Assembly (NCBI GenBank): GCA_017644045.1
Contig: JAEPMI010000001.1
Location: 612,470-676,469 of the forward strand
Direction of reading: 5' to 3'
Source of the DNA: Deltaproteobacteria bacterium
GTDB taxonomy: Bacteria > Myxococcota_A > Polyangia > Polyangiales > Houyiibacteriaceae
Length of the DNA: 64,000 nt
In this document: in pieces, positions 25,638 through 32,935 of the stretch
Numbering within the stretch: position 1 is the stretch's first letter
Layout of the letters: each line of letters starts with the position of its first letter
Program-made: the position numbers and the translations under genes
The notes under the pieces: generated by a model
What the model saw: the letters and a program-made list of their open reading frames with translations, nothing else
What the model was told of the DNA's origin: nothing
The model's database searches: none

Positions 25638-27005
25638 TTGCGCCAGCCGCGCTGGCTGAAGGAGATCGACCGGCCCGACAACCGCGAGAAGCTCCGACTG
25701 AGCATCTGGAGCGGCTACGCCGTCGTCGGTGCCCTGCTCGTGCTCGCGTTCATCGCCGGTGAGCTCGGTGTCGTGCCGCACACCGTGGGCATCTACGCGC
25801 TCATCGGTGTCAAGGTCCTCGCCAACACCTTCGCCTGGCTCGCGCACCTGGCGAAGCGCGGCGTGCTGGCGATGGCCGGCCTCAACACCATGGCGGACCT
25901 GATCTGCCTGACCGGCGCGATCTACTACACGGGCGGGCCGCTCAGCCCGCTCTTCGTGACCTACGTCATCGAGATCACGATCTTCGCGTTCTTCACCAAC
26001 CGGACGGCGACCACCATCGTCGCGAGCGTCAGCTTCGCGCTCTACGCGGCCATGCTCTCGTTGGTCTACGGCGGCATCCTCCCAGTGCAGCAGCCGCCCG
26101 CCGCCGAGCTCGATGCGCTGACCCTGCCGCGCTTCGGCCTGATGCTCGCCTACGCGGCGTTCGTCCTCGGCGCGACCACCTGGTTCACGACGGGCGTGCT
26201 GGCAGTGCTCGAGCGCGAGCGAAAGGCGCTCCAGGAGCGCACCGAAGACCTGCTCGAGGCCGGGACGCAGCGCACCTACTTCATGGCCAACGTCACCCAC
26301 GAGCTGCGCACTCCGATCCACGGGATCACCGGCCTGACAGACCTGCTCGAGGCCGAGATCTACGGACCGGTGACCGACGAGCAGCGGGGCGCACACCGAG
26401 ACATCCGCGAGAGCGCCAAAGGCCTGCTCCGCATGGTCGACGATCTGCTCTCGCTGACCCGCGCGGAGGCCGGCAAGCTCGACCTCCGGCTCGCGCCCGT
26501 CCCGGTCCGCGAGCTCGTGGAGGCGGTGACCAGCTCGGTCGGCTGGATGGTCGGCACCAAGAAGCTCGAGCTCACCAGCGAGGTCGCGCCCGACGCCACG
26601 ACGCTCCTCACCGACCGGGGTCGGCTGAGTCAGATCCTCGTGAACCTGCTCTCGAACGCAGTGAAGTTCACGCCCGAGGGCGGGCGGGTCCACCTGGCCG
26701 TCAGCCGGACCCGCGATGGGATGCGATTCGCGGTCACCGACACGGGCATCGGCATCGCTCGCGAGACGCAGGACGCGATCTTCGAGCCCTTCCGGCAGGT
26801 GGATGGCGGTGACGAAAGGCAATACGGCGGGGTGGGTCTCGGGCTCGCGCTGGTGGCGCGTCTGGTGAAGGCGCTCGGCGGCACCATCCACCTCGACAGC
26901 GCGATCGACGAAGGGAGCATGTTCACGGTGGTGCTCCCGCTCGAGCACCCGGATCGCGACACACCGGACGGCGAGTTCGAGGATGCCGAACGACAGAGCG
27001 CCTGA
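25638..27005 (+). CDS. Sensor histidine kinase with multi-pass N-terminal domain
   Basis: A 455-residue kinase starting at TTG 25638, 3 nt after the receiver gene, the only start that keeps the first membrane helix. About five or six helices occupy residues 25-190 (a MASE-like integral sensor). Then comes the HisKA with His221 (NVTHELRTPIHGITGL), an N-box NLLSNAVKFTPEGG, and G-boxes DTGIGIARETQDAIFEPF and GGVGLGLALV. It probably senses a membrane or hydrophobic signal and phosphorylates the adjacent CheY-like proteins at 25260 and 27084. Confidence 0.9.
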   Translation: MRQPRWLKEIDRPDNREKLRLSIWSGYAVVGALLVLAFIAGELGVVPHTVGIYALIGVKVLANTFAWLAHLAKRGVLAMAGLNTMADLICLTGAIYYTGGPLSPLFVTYVIEITIFAFFTNRTATTIVASVSFALYAAMLSLVYGGILPVQQPPAAELDALTLPRFGLMLAYAAFVLGATTWFTTGVLAVLERERKALQERTEDLLEAGTQRTYFMANVTHELRTPIHGITGLTDLLEAEIYGPVTDEQRGAHRDIRESAKGLLRMVDDLLSLTRAEAGKLDLRLAPVPVRELVEAVTSSVGWMVGTKKLELTSEVAPDATTLLTDRGRLSQILVNLLSNAVKFTPEGGRVHLAVSRTRDGMRFAVTDTGIGIARETQDAIFEPFRQVDGGDERQYGGVGLGLALVARLVKALGGTIHLDSAIDEGSMFTVVLPLEHPDRDTPDGEFEDAERQSA

Positions 27006-27083
27006 GCGATTGTCACGTAATGGCGAGAGGCGTCTTCCCGTCTCCACCGGCGCACGGCGCCCACTCGACGCGACCGTCGATCG

Positions 27084-27512
27084 ATGACTCCGACCCCCAC
27101 CTCAGAAGCCCCGGCGAGCCGCGGGATGCCCCTCGACGGAACCGACGTTCTGGTGATCGAGGACGTGCCGGATTCGCTCGCGTTGATGGCCCAGGTCCTC
27201 CGGATGGCCGGTGCCACCGTGCACGAAGCAGTCGACGCGACGGACGCGCTCGCACAGCTGGACGCCGGGCTTCGCCCCGACATCATCGTGAGCGACATCG
27301 GGATGCCCGGGATGGATGGCTACGAGCTCATCGAGGCCATTCGGGCGCTCCCGCTCGACCCCCAGCCGCCGGCGGTCGCGCTCACCGCCTATGCGCGACG
27401 CGACGATCGACTGCGCGCGCTCCGCGCCGGCTTCCAGGCGCACCTCTCCAAGCCAGCCGACACCGAAGAGATCGTCGCGACCTTGGCTTCCTTGGTCGCG
27501 CTCGTTCGGTAG
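27084..27512 (+). CDS. CheY-like response regulator
   Basis: A 142-residue receiver with a short Pro/Ser-rich N-terminus. The acidic pair is in VIEDV, the phosphoacceptor Asp71 in IVSDIGMPGMDGYE, the Thr/Ala position in ALTAYARRDD and the conserved Lys in HLSKPADTEE. It follows the kinase gene by 78 nt on the same strand and is likely its second phosphorylation target. There is no DNA-binding domain, so the output must be by protein contact. Confidence 0.88.
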   Translation: MTPTPTSEAPASRGMPLDGTDVLVIEDVPDSLALMAQVLRMAGATVHEAVDATDALAQLDAGLRPDIIVSDIGMPGMDGYELIEAIRALPLDPQPPAVALTAYARRDDRLRALRAGFQAHLSKPADTEEIVATLASLVALVR

Positions 27513-27525
27513 TACCCTCCGCGCG

Positions 27526-28770
27526 ATGGTTCACATCGCGGGAATGAGCGGCAACGAGATCTTCTGCCTGGCGCAGAAGGGACTCTCGCCTGGCGAGATC
27601 GTGGTCGGCAACAGCGTCTACTCGATGGGCCTGGCGGGGGCGATCGGCTCGTTCGGTCGCTCGGTCGCGGGCGGCGAGATCACCCAGATCACCTCGATGA
27701 TCAACGAGGGCCGCCAGGCGGCGATCGCTCGCATGGAGGGGGAGGCGAAGCAGGACGGAGCGATCGGTGTCACCGGCGTGAGCAGCCGGCTCGGCCGGCT
27801 GGCGGGCTTCACCGAGTTCCTCGCACAGGGGACCGGTGTCCACGCGCAGGGCTCGAGCGCTCCCTTCTTCAGCACCGCGGCCTCGGGGATCGGTCTCTGG
27901 TCACAGCTCGATCTCGGGTACCGCCCGATCCGCTTCGCCCTCGGCAACGTCGCGTACGCCCTCGGGCTCGGCCGCGGCATCGTCGGCTCGTTCCGGACGC
28001 TCGCGCGCGGCGAGGTGAAGGAGTTCTCGGCGATGTACAACGAGATCCGCCACACGGCGTTGCGCCGGCTCATGGACGACGCCTCCCGCCAAGGCGCGAA
28101 CGCGGTCGTCGACCTCCAGCTGCAGATGCTCCCCTACGGGCCGGGCACCGTCGAGCTGCTCCTCACCGGCACCGCGAGCCATCAACCGGCGCTCCCGGAT
28201 GGGCAGGTCGTGACCAGCGAGCTCAGCGGCGAGGAGCTCTGGAACCTCGCGGCGCTCGGCTACGCGCCGCAGCAGCTCGTGATGGCGACGAGCGTGTACT
28301 CGCTCGGTGTGGCCGCGGGACTCGGCGCGCTGGTCCGCGGAGTGAAGCGCGGCGAGCTCCCCGAGGTCACCAAGATGATCTACGACGCCCGCGAGAACTG
28401 CGTCGAGCTGCTCCGCAGCGAGGCACAGGCAATCGGCGCGGAGAAGGTCGTCAGCACCCGCCTGACGATCCGGGAGATCGGTCAGGGGATGGTCGAGCTC
28501 GTCGCCGTGGGAACCGCGGTGCGGCGCGCACCGGAGACCCTGAGGGCCCAGACCCCGGCGCTCATCCCGCAAGCGGTGATCAGCGATCGGCGGAGCACCA
28601 ACGCGGGTGAAGACGTCACCACCCTCGCGAACCAACAGGTGGCCTTCCGAGCCGCGCTCGGTCGCGGGACCGGCAACGCGGCGGGGCTCCTCGTGGCGCT
28701 GCTGATGATCTTCATCAGCCTGTGCATCGGCTGCGGGATCGCCTTCGCGGCGATCTTCCAGAGCGGCTGA
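27526..28770 (+). CDS. Triple YbjQ-like (UPF0145) repeat protein with C-terminal membrane helix
   Basis: A 414-residue protein with three internal repeats of a YbjQ-like unit: about residues 9-105, 119-216 and 234-331. Each has a VxGNSVYSMG / LGNVAYALG / MATSVYSLG segment, then a helix ending in a 'QGAxxVV' type motif (EAKQDGAIGVTGV, ASRQGANAVVDL, QAIGAEKVVST). YbjQ proteins usually consist of a single such domain and form oligomers. A membrane helix at about 388-410 anchors the C-terminus. It starts 13 nt after the receiver gene. Function unknown. Confidence 0.75.
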   Translation: MVHIAGMSGNEIFCLAQKGLSPGEIVVGNSVYSMGLAGAIGSFGRSVAGGEITQITSMINEGRQAAIARMEGEAKQDGAIGVTGVSSRLGRLAGFTEFLAQGTGVHAQGSSAPFFSTAASGIGLWSQLDLGYRPIRFALGNVAYALGLGRGIVGSFRTLARGEVKEFSAMYNEIRHTALRRLMDDASRQGANAVVDLQLQMLPYGPGTVELLLTGTASHQPALPDGQVVTSELSGEELWNLAALGYAPQQLVMATSVYSLGVAAGLGALVRGVKRGELPEVTKMIYDARENCVELLRSEAQAIGAEKVVSTRLTIREIGQGMVELVAVGTAVRRAPETLRAQTPALIPQAVISDRRSTNAGEDVTTLANQQVAFRAALGRGTGNAAGLLVALLMIFISLCIGCGIAFAAIFQSG

Positions 28771-28785
28771 GGCCGCGAACGCGGC

Positions 28786-28974
28786 TCAGAGCAAGAAGAG
28801 CAGGAGCATCAGACCGAGCCCCGCGACGCCGAGTGACACGGTCGCGAGGGACGAGTCCGGCTCCCGGGGCGGCGGCGGCCGGTCCGGTCGACGCACGAAC
28901 TCCCCAGAAAACCGAACTTCTCGGGATTCTCGAGCTGCGTGGGCGAGTCCGCCCTGAATGAGCCTCAAGTGCAT
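28786..28974 (-). CDS. Putative small membrane protein (62 aa)
   Basis: A 62-residue frame from ATG 28974. It has a basic first half with a Pro-rich stretch (RRPDRPPPPREP) and one C-terminal hydrophobic helix (LATVSLGVAGLGLMLLLFLL), typical of a tail-anchored small protein. It converges on the YbjQ-repeat gene with 15 nt between stops and is divergent from the DUF4303 gene. Codon use looks like its neighbours, but no homologue can be named. Confidence 0.45.
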   Translation of the reverse strand: MHLRLIQGGLAHAARESREVRFSGEFVRRPDRPPPPREPDSSLATVSLGVAGLGLMLLLFLL

Positions 28975-29087
28975 CGTGTCACATGACTGTAACACACACG
29001 GTTCGGGGCTGTCACGCAAACGGCGGTCGAATTTTACAGCGACGAAAGGTGCCACCCGGCCGGCTGCTCCCGTCCTATGATGGCGAG

Positions 29088-30479
29088 GTGAGCGCGGACG
29101 ACACCCTCGAGGAGGCGCTGCGGGCAGCCGTTCGAGACACCTGGGAGGCGCTCCGCAACGAGCGACCGGACGATGCCCTCTACGCCTTCGGGCTCTACGT
29201 CACTCGTGATGTGCTCTTCGTCGGTCCGACTGCGGGATCCGAAGGCGGGTTGGCATCCCTGGAGACGGAGGGTGCGACGGCCGATCGCTGGGCGCTCTCG
29301 CGCTCGCCGCTCCATCTCTGGGGCGAGGACCGCTTCGATCGGGTCCAGACCGTCCTCGCCGCGCGCCCCGATCCCTACGAGCTCGGGGAGGAGGAGTTCG
29401 CCAAGGAGGTCGCCGCCCGACTGGAGGCGTGCTTCCGCGCGCTGAAGGCGCTCGACGGTGAGGGGCTCTTCGGAGAAGGCGAAGACCGCCATCGGATCGT
29501 GGTGAGCGTCTACTCCGCCGACACCTCCGACCGGCAGCGGCTCGAGCACGCGGCACGATTGAATCCACCGGAGGCGTTGGCCGCCCTCGCCCCGGCCCTC
29601 CACGTCCGCGAACCGACCGGCGCGCCACGGACGCTCGGAGACACGCCCGTGCTCCAGGTGGCCGCGCTCGCCGCGCGCGACGGGCTGCTCGTCGCGGCCG
29701 GTACCAGCGGCGAGCTCCTCGGCTGGAGCGTCGATGGTGAATCCATCGAGAACCGCTTCGCGATGAAGGACGAGGACGAGCACTGGGCCGTGGCCATCGG
29801 GGTCACCGGCGCCGTGCTCTACGGCTCGACCACAGGGATTCGTCGCCGAGTGCTCGACCAGCTCGAGCTGCCGGAGGTGCTCCACGAGGGAGCGAAGGTC
29901 ACGCAGCTCGTCGTGGCCCCCGACGGCTCCTTCCTGATCGCGGACGAGGCCTTCGAGCGTCTGCTCGCCATCACCGAGGAGCGCCAGCTCGCGTGGGAGC
30001 GAAAGCCCGGCGGTCGACCGCTCGCGATCGCGCACGACGGGAGCTCGGTCGCGGCCGCCGGCAAGAGCCAGGAGAGCATCTGTCTGCTGGACCCGGTCAC
30101 GGGGACGGAGACCGCGATGATCCCTGCCGCGCACGTGAGCGCCGCCGCCTTCGCGCCCGACGGCACCACGGTCGCGACCTCTGGGCGACAGTCCGTGGTG
30201 CTGCACGATCAGACCGAGGGCTGGGCCGCGACCGCACACTGGGAAGTCACGAGCCCCGCGAACGCCCTCGCCTTCTCGCCGAGCGGCGAGCACCTCGCCG
30301 CGGCGCTCGGTGACGGGACGCTGAAGGTCTGGAACGTCGCGTCGCGCGAGACCGTGCTCGACGTGCACGGTCGGCAAGAGGCGTTGCTCGCGGTGACCTG
30401 GCTCGACGACGAACGAGTCGCGGCGGGTGGTCGCGATCCGGACCGGGGACCGCCGGTCTACATCTGGCGCCTGTCGTAG
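29088..30479 (+). CDS. DUF4303 / WD40-like beta-propeller fusion protein
   Basis: A 463-residue protein from GTG 29088, the first start that gives the domain a proper N-terminus. Residues 1-165 resemble DUF4303 (EALRAAVRDTWEALRNERPDDALYAFGLYVTRDVLFVGPTAGSEGGL). The remainder contains repeated beta-propeller blades with VTQLVVAPDGSFLIADE, VSAAAFAPDGTTVATSG and ANALAFSPSGEHLAAALGDGTLKVWNV, typical of WD40-like repeats. No signal peptide is visible. The function is unknown; a scaffold or immunity-like role is possible for DUF4303 (inference). Confidence 0.75.
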   Translation: MSADDTLEEALRAAVRDTWEALRNERPDDALYAFGLYVTRDVLFVGPTAGSEGGLASLETEGATADRWALSRSPLHLWGEDRFDRVQTVLAARPDPYELGEEEFAKEVAARLEACFRALKALDGEGLFGEGEDRHRIVVSVYSADTSDRQRLEHAARLNPPEALAALAPALHVREPTGAPRTLGDTPVLQVAALAARDGLLVAAGTSGELLGWSVDGESIENRFAMKDEDEHWAVAIGVTGAVLYGSTTGIRRRVLDQLELPEVLHEGAKVTQLVVAPDGSFLIADEAFERLLAITEERQLAWERKPGGRPLAIAHDGSSVAAAGKSQESICLLDPVTGTETAMIPAAHVSAAAFAPDGTTVATSGRQSVVLHDQTEGWAATAHWEVTSPANALAFSPSGEHLAAALGDGTLKVWNVASRETVLDVHGRQEALLAVTWLDDERVAAGGRDPDRGPPVYIWRLS

Positions 30480-30542
30480 AATGCGCGCGCCTCGGCGACC
30501 CGGGAGTGCGAACGGTCGGGCATTTCGCGGGCCGGGCTGAGC

Positions 30543-31067
30543 TCAGCTGGGGAACGTTCTCGTCACGTCGGCGACGGCTGGATTCCGGAACCCCATCCGC
30601 ACCCACGCCCAAAGTAGCCGGCCCATGAACGAGACGGTGTGGGTCCGCGCGTTCGGAATGTCGTCCCGAAGCGTGGTCCCGGCAGGGACATCGCGAGTCA
30701 TCGTCCGCAGCTCGGGGGGCGGGGGCTCCACCGGCCAGAGGGCAGCGTAGAGGCTCAGCCAGTGCCCGCCCGAGAACTCCAGGTACATCGGGGTTCGACA
30801 ACAGCGAGCGATCACTCGCCGGGTCGTCGCGTCTGGACTCAGGCGGAACGCGGCGAGCTCGTCGCCGCCGCTGGCCAGGAAGATGCGGTCCTTTCGATGG
30901 ACGACGAAGTGTGTGCCGCCGTTCGGTGCCAGCACTGGGGGACACCCGAGCGCTTCGAGCTGGTGGCCAGCCGTACGGCAACTGGTGCAGTGGCACTCGG
31001 CCGCGAGAATCGGCGGACCATCGACGTCGAGCGTGGTCGCGCCACAGTCGCAGGAGAGACGAGTCAC
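30543..31067 (-). CDS. GFA-family (CENP-V/GFA domain) protein
   Basis: A 174-residue protein with zinc-binding cysteines in CDCG (residues 6-9), ECHCTSC (about 25-31) and a later ARCCRTPM, the pattern of the glutathione-dependent formaldehyde-activating (Gfa)/CENP-V fold. The C-terminal 60 residues extend beyond the core. It overlaps the ECF sigma gene by 4 nt (ATGA) and is therefore the last gene of the DUF1428-sigma-GFA operon. Whether it acts on formaldehyde is not shown. Confidence 0.8.
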   Translation of the reverse strand: MTRLSCDCGATTLDVDGPPILAAECHCTSCRTAGHQLEALGCPPVLAPNGGTHFVVHRKDRIFLASGGDELAAFRLSPDATTRRVIARCCRTPMYLEFSGGHWLSLYAALWPVEPPPPELRTMTRDVPAGTTLRDDIPNARTHTVSFMGRLLWAWVRMGFRNPAVADVTRTFPS

Positions 31068-32023
31068 AGGCGGGTTCCGGCGTCACGCGGCAGAGCGAGC
31101 TCGAGACCGAAGCGAGGGAAGAGCGTCTCGACGTCGAGGAAATGGGTCATCGTGGTGATGCGGTGGTCCGAGAGCTCCAGCACGACGAGCGACCACGCTC
31201 GCAACTCGGCCCCGACGGGCTTGTACTGGGCGAACGCGACCGAGCCGCAGGCGGCGGTCGGCACGAGGCGAGAGCCTCGACAGGCCGCCCCCTTCCCCAG
31301 GAACCAAGCCCCGATGGCACGGGGCCCCTCGAGCCAGAGGGTGTACGGCGGCATCGACATCCGCGCTTCCTCGGTGAGGAGCCCCACCAGTCGATCGATG
31401 TCGTAGTCGTGGAATGCGTCCACGTACTCCTCGACGAGGCTTCGCTGAGCTTTCGTCATCTCCGGGTCGGCGAGTCCGAGCTGCGTGGCCGCGAGGGAAG
31501 CCCTCGCCCTCTGAAGCGCGCTGTTGACCGCCGGCCGCGTGGTCCCGAGGGTCTCGGCGATCTCGTCGGCGGAGAATCCGAGGACGTCCTTGAGCAGGAG
31601 CACGGCGCGCTGGCGGGCGGGGAGCCGCTGCACCGCCGCCACGAACGCGAGCCGGAGACTCTGACGGAGCACCGCGCGCCGCTCCGGGTCGACGTCGCCC
31701 GGAAGAGCCGCGCCGTCGGGCACCGGCTCGATCCAGTGCTCGGAGGAGCGCGCCACGAGCTCATCCGTTGCGGTGCCTGCCGGGTGGTCTTGCACCGGCA
31801 GATGGCGTCTCCCCCGAGCCCGGAGCTGGTCGATGCACACGTGCGTCGCGATGCGATGGAGCCAAGTCGAGCGCTCGCTCCTTCCTTCGAAGGAACCGCG
31901 CGCGCTCCAGGCCTTGGCCAGGGTCTCCTGCACCGCGTCGTCTGCCTCGGCGGGCGAACCGAGCATTCGGTAGCAGTGGCCGAAGAGCGAGGGGCGCAGC
32001 CGTTCCAGTTCGTCGGTCAGCAT
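31064..32023 (-). CDS. ECF sigma factor with C-terminal SnoaL-like domain (SigJ type)
   Basis: A 319-residue sigma factor. ATG 32023 is chosen over an upstream in-frame ATG because a strong Shine-Dalgarno (GGAGGAG) precedes it. Region 2 is in LFGHCYRMLGSPAEADDAVQETLAKAW and TWLHRIATHVCIDQLRAR; region 4 is in RLPARQRAVLLLKDVLGFSADEIAETLGTTRPAVNSALQRAR. The last 115 residues (VDAFHDYDIDRLVGLLTEEARMSMPP, WFLGKG) form a SnoaL-like pocket, as in ECF41/ECF56 and SigJ proteins, where it replaces a separate anti-sigma factor and senses a ligand or modulates polymerase binding. Confidence 0.9.
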   Translation of the reverse strand: MLTDELERLRPSLFGHCYRMLGSPAEADDAVQETLAKAWSARGSFEGRSERSTWLHRIATHVCIDQLRARGRRHLPVQDHPAGTATDELVARSSEHWIEPVPDGAALPGDVDPERRAVLRQSLRLAFVAAVQRLPARQRAVLLLKDVLGFSADEIAETLGTTRPAVNSALQRARASLAATQLGLADPEMTKAQRSLVEEYVDAFHDYDIDRLVGLLTEEARMSMPPYTLWLEGPRAIGAWFLGKGAACRGSRLVPTAACGSVAFAQYKPVGAELRAWSLVVLELSDHRITTMTHFLDVETLFPRFGLELALPRDAGTRL

Positions 32024-32054
32024 CGCCACTCCTCCGGTTCGGGCCTCCACCGAG

Positions 32055-32408
32055 TCAAGCCTCGACCAGTACTTCGAAGCCACCGAAGATCATGCGTCGA
32101 CCATCGAATGGCATCGGGTTCACGTCCGGGTGCAGCCTCGGGTCTGCCATCACGCGCTTCATCGCAGCGTTCCGTGTGGCGCGATCCGGCCACGCGACCC
32201 AGCTGAACACCACGGTCTCGTTCGGCTGCAGCTGAACGGCTCGGCGGAAATCCGTGACCTTGCCTTCGGGGACATCGTCCCCCCAGCACTCGATGACCGC
32301 GAGCGCACCGAACTCGCGAAAAACCGCCGACACGGCCTCGACATGCGCGCGGTACTCTTCCTTTTTGTCGGTCGGCACGGCGGCCACGAATCCATCCACG
32401 TAGTTCAT
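32055..32408 (-). CDS. DUF1428 family protein
   Basis: A 117-residue protein with MNYVDGFVAAVPTDKKEEYRAH, ALAVIECWGDDVPEGK, FSWVAWPDRATRNAAMKRVMADPRL and FDGRRMIFGGFEVLVE, which is the DUF1428 ferredoxin-like fold, often a dimeric alpha/beta barrel. The mRNA has AAGAGGAGA upstream of the ATG. It heads an operon with the SigJ-type sigma factor (31-nt gap), an arrangement known for ECF families with a YciI/DUF1428-like partner. Function unknown. Confidence 0.88.
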   Translation of the reverse strand: MNYVDGFVAAVPTDKKEEYRAHVEAVSAVFREFGALAVIECWGDDVPEGKVTDFRRAVQLQPNETVVFSWVAWPDRATRNAAMKRVMADPRLHPDVNPMPFDGRRMIFGGFEVLVEA

Positions 32409-32528
32409 CTCTCGTCTCCTCTTGGGGGTTCGAGACTTGGACGAACCTCGCTGGGAGAATTCATCGGTCGACGTGAAGAAAACATCCGGTCGTCGTCGAC
32501 CGCGGCGTGGACGATGGTCCCAGACGGC

Positions 32529-32846
32529 TCAGGGCACGCGGCAGATGTCCGGGCAGACCGAGTCGCCGGGGCAGTCGGAGTCGGAGTCGCAGCGAACCCG
32601 ACAGTTGAACGCCCCGGCGGCGCAATACGCCCGGTCGCCGAAGCGCTCCTCGCAGGGGTCGTTCACCGCCGAGCACTCGAGCGTGCAGTAGGGCTGGTCG
32701 GAGGGCCCGCCCTCCGCGCAGACGAAGCCGTCGGCGCAGTCGCTGTCGACGAAGCACGCGCTCATGAAACCGCTTCCGCCCCCCTCGTCCGAACAGGCGG
32801 ACGCCAGGAGAACGAAGGCGGCGAAGAACGGGAGGGCGAAGCGCAT
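32529..32846 (-). CDS. Small cysteine-rich lipoprotein
   Basis: A 105-residue protein with a lipoprotein signal (RFALPFFAAFVLLASACSD; lipobox SAC). The mature part is rich in cysteine (about 12 residues) in units such as CFVDSDCADGFVCAEG, CEERFGDRAYC and CDSDSDCPGDSVCPDIC. These resemble the Cys-rich tandem units of the large secreted proteases at 59-63 kb, so it may be a stand-alone surface module. An alternative start at 32864 adds six residues. It lies downstream of the TPP-enzyme gene, separated by a hairpin. Confidence 0.7.
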   Translation of the reverse strand: MRFALPFFAAFVLLASACSDEGGGSGFMSACFVDSDCADGFVCAEGGPSDQPYCTLECSAVNDPCEERFGDRAYCAAGAFNCRVRCDSDSDCPGDSVCPDICRVP

Positions 32847-32878
32847 GGCCGACCCTACCAACATGAGCCTAAAGCGAC

Positions 32879-32898
32879 CTACCTGGTTCGTGGTAGGC
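32879..32898 (-). terminator. Small hairpin between TPP-enzyme and lipoprotein genes
   Basis: CCTACC (32879-32884), loop TGGTTCGT, GGTAGG (32893-32898): a 6-bp stem 38 nt past the TPP gene stop. There is no U-tract. It could instead be an operator for the lipoprotein gene, 33 nt upstream of its start. Confidence 0.4.
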
Positions 32899-32935
32899 GC
32901 GTACGGCGTCGTCTGACGGGCTCGGTACCGCCAGG

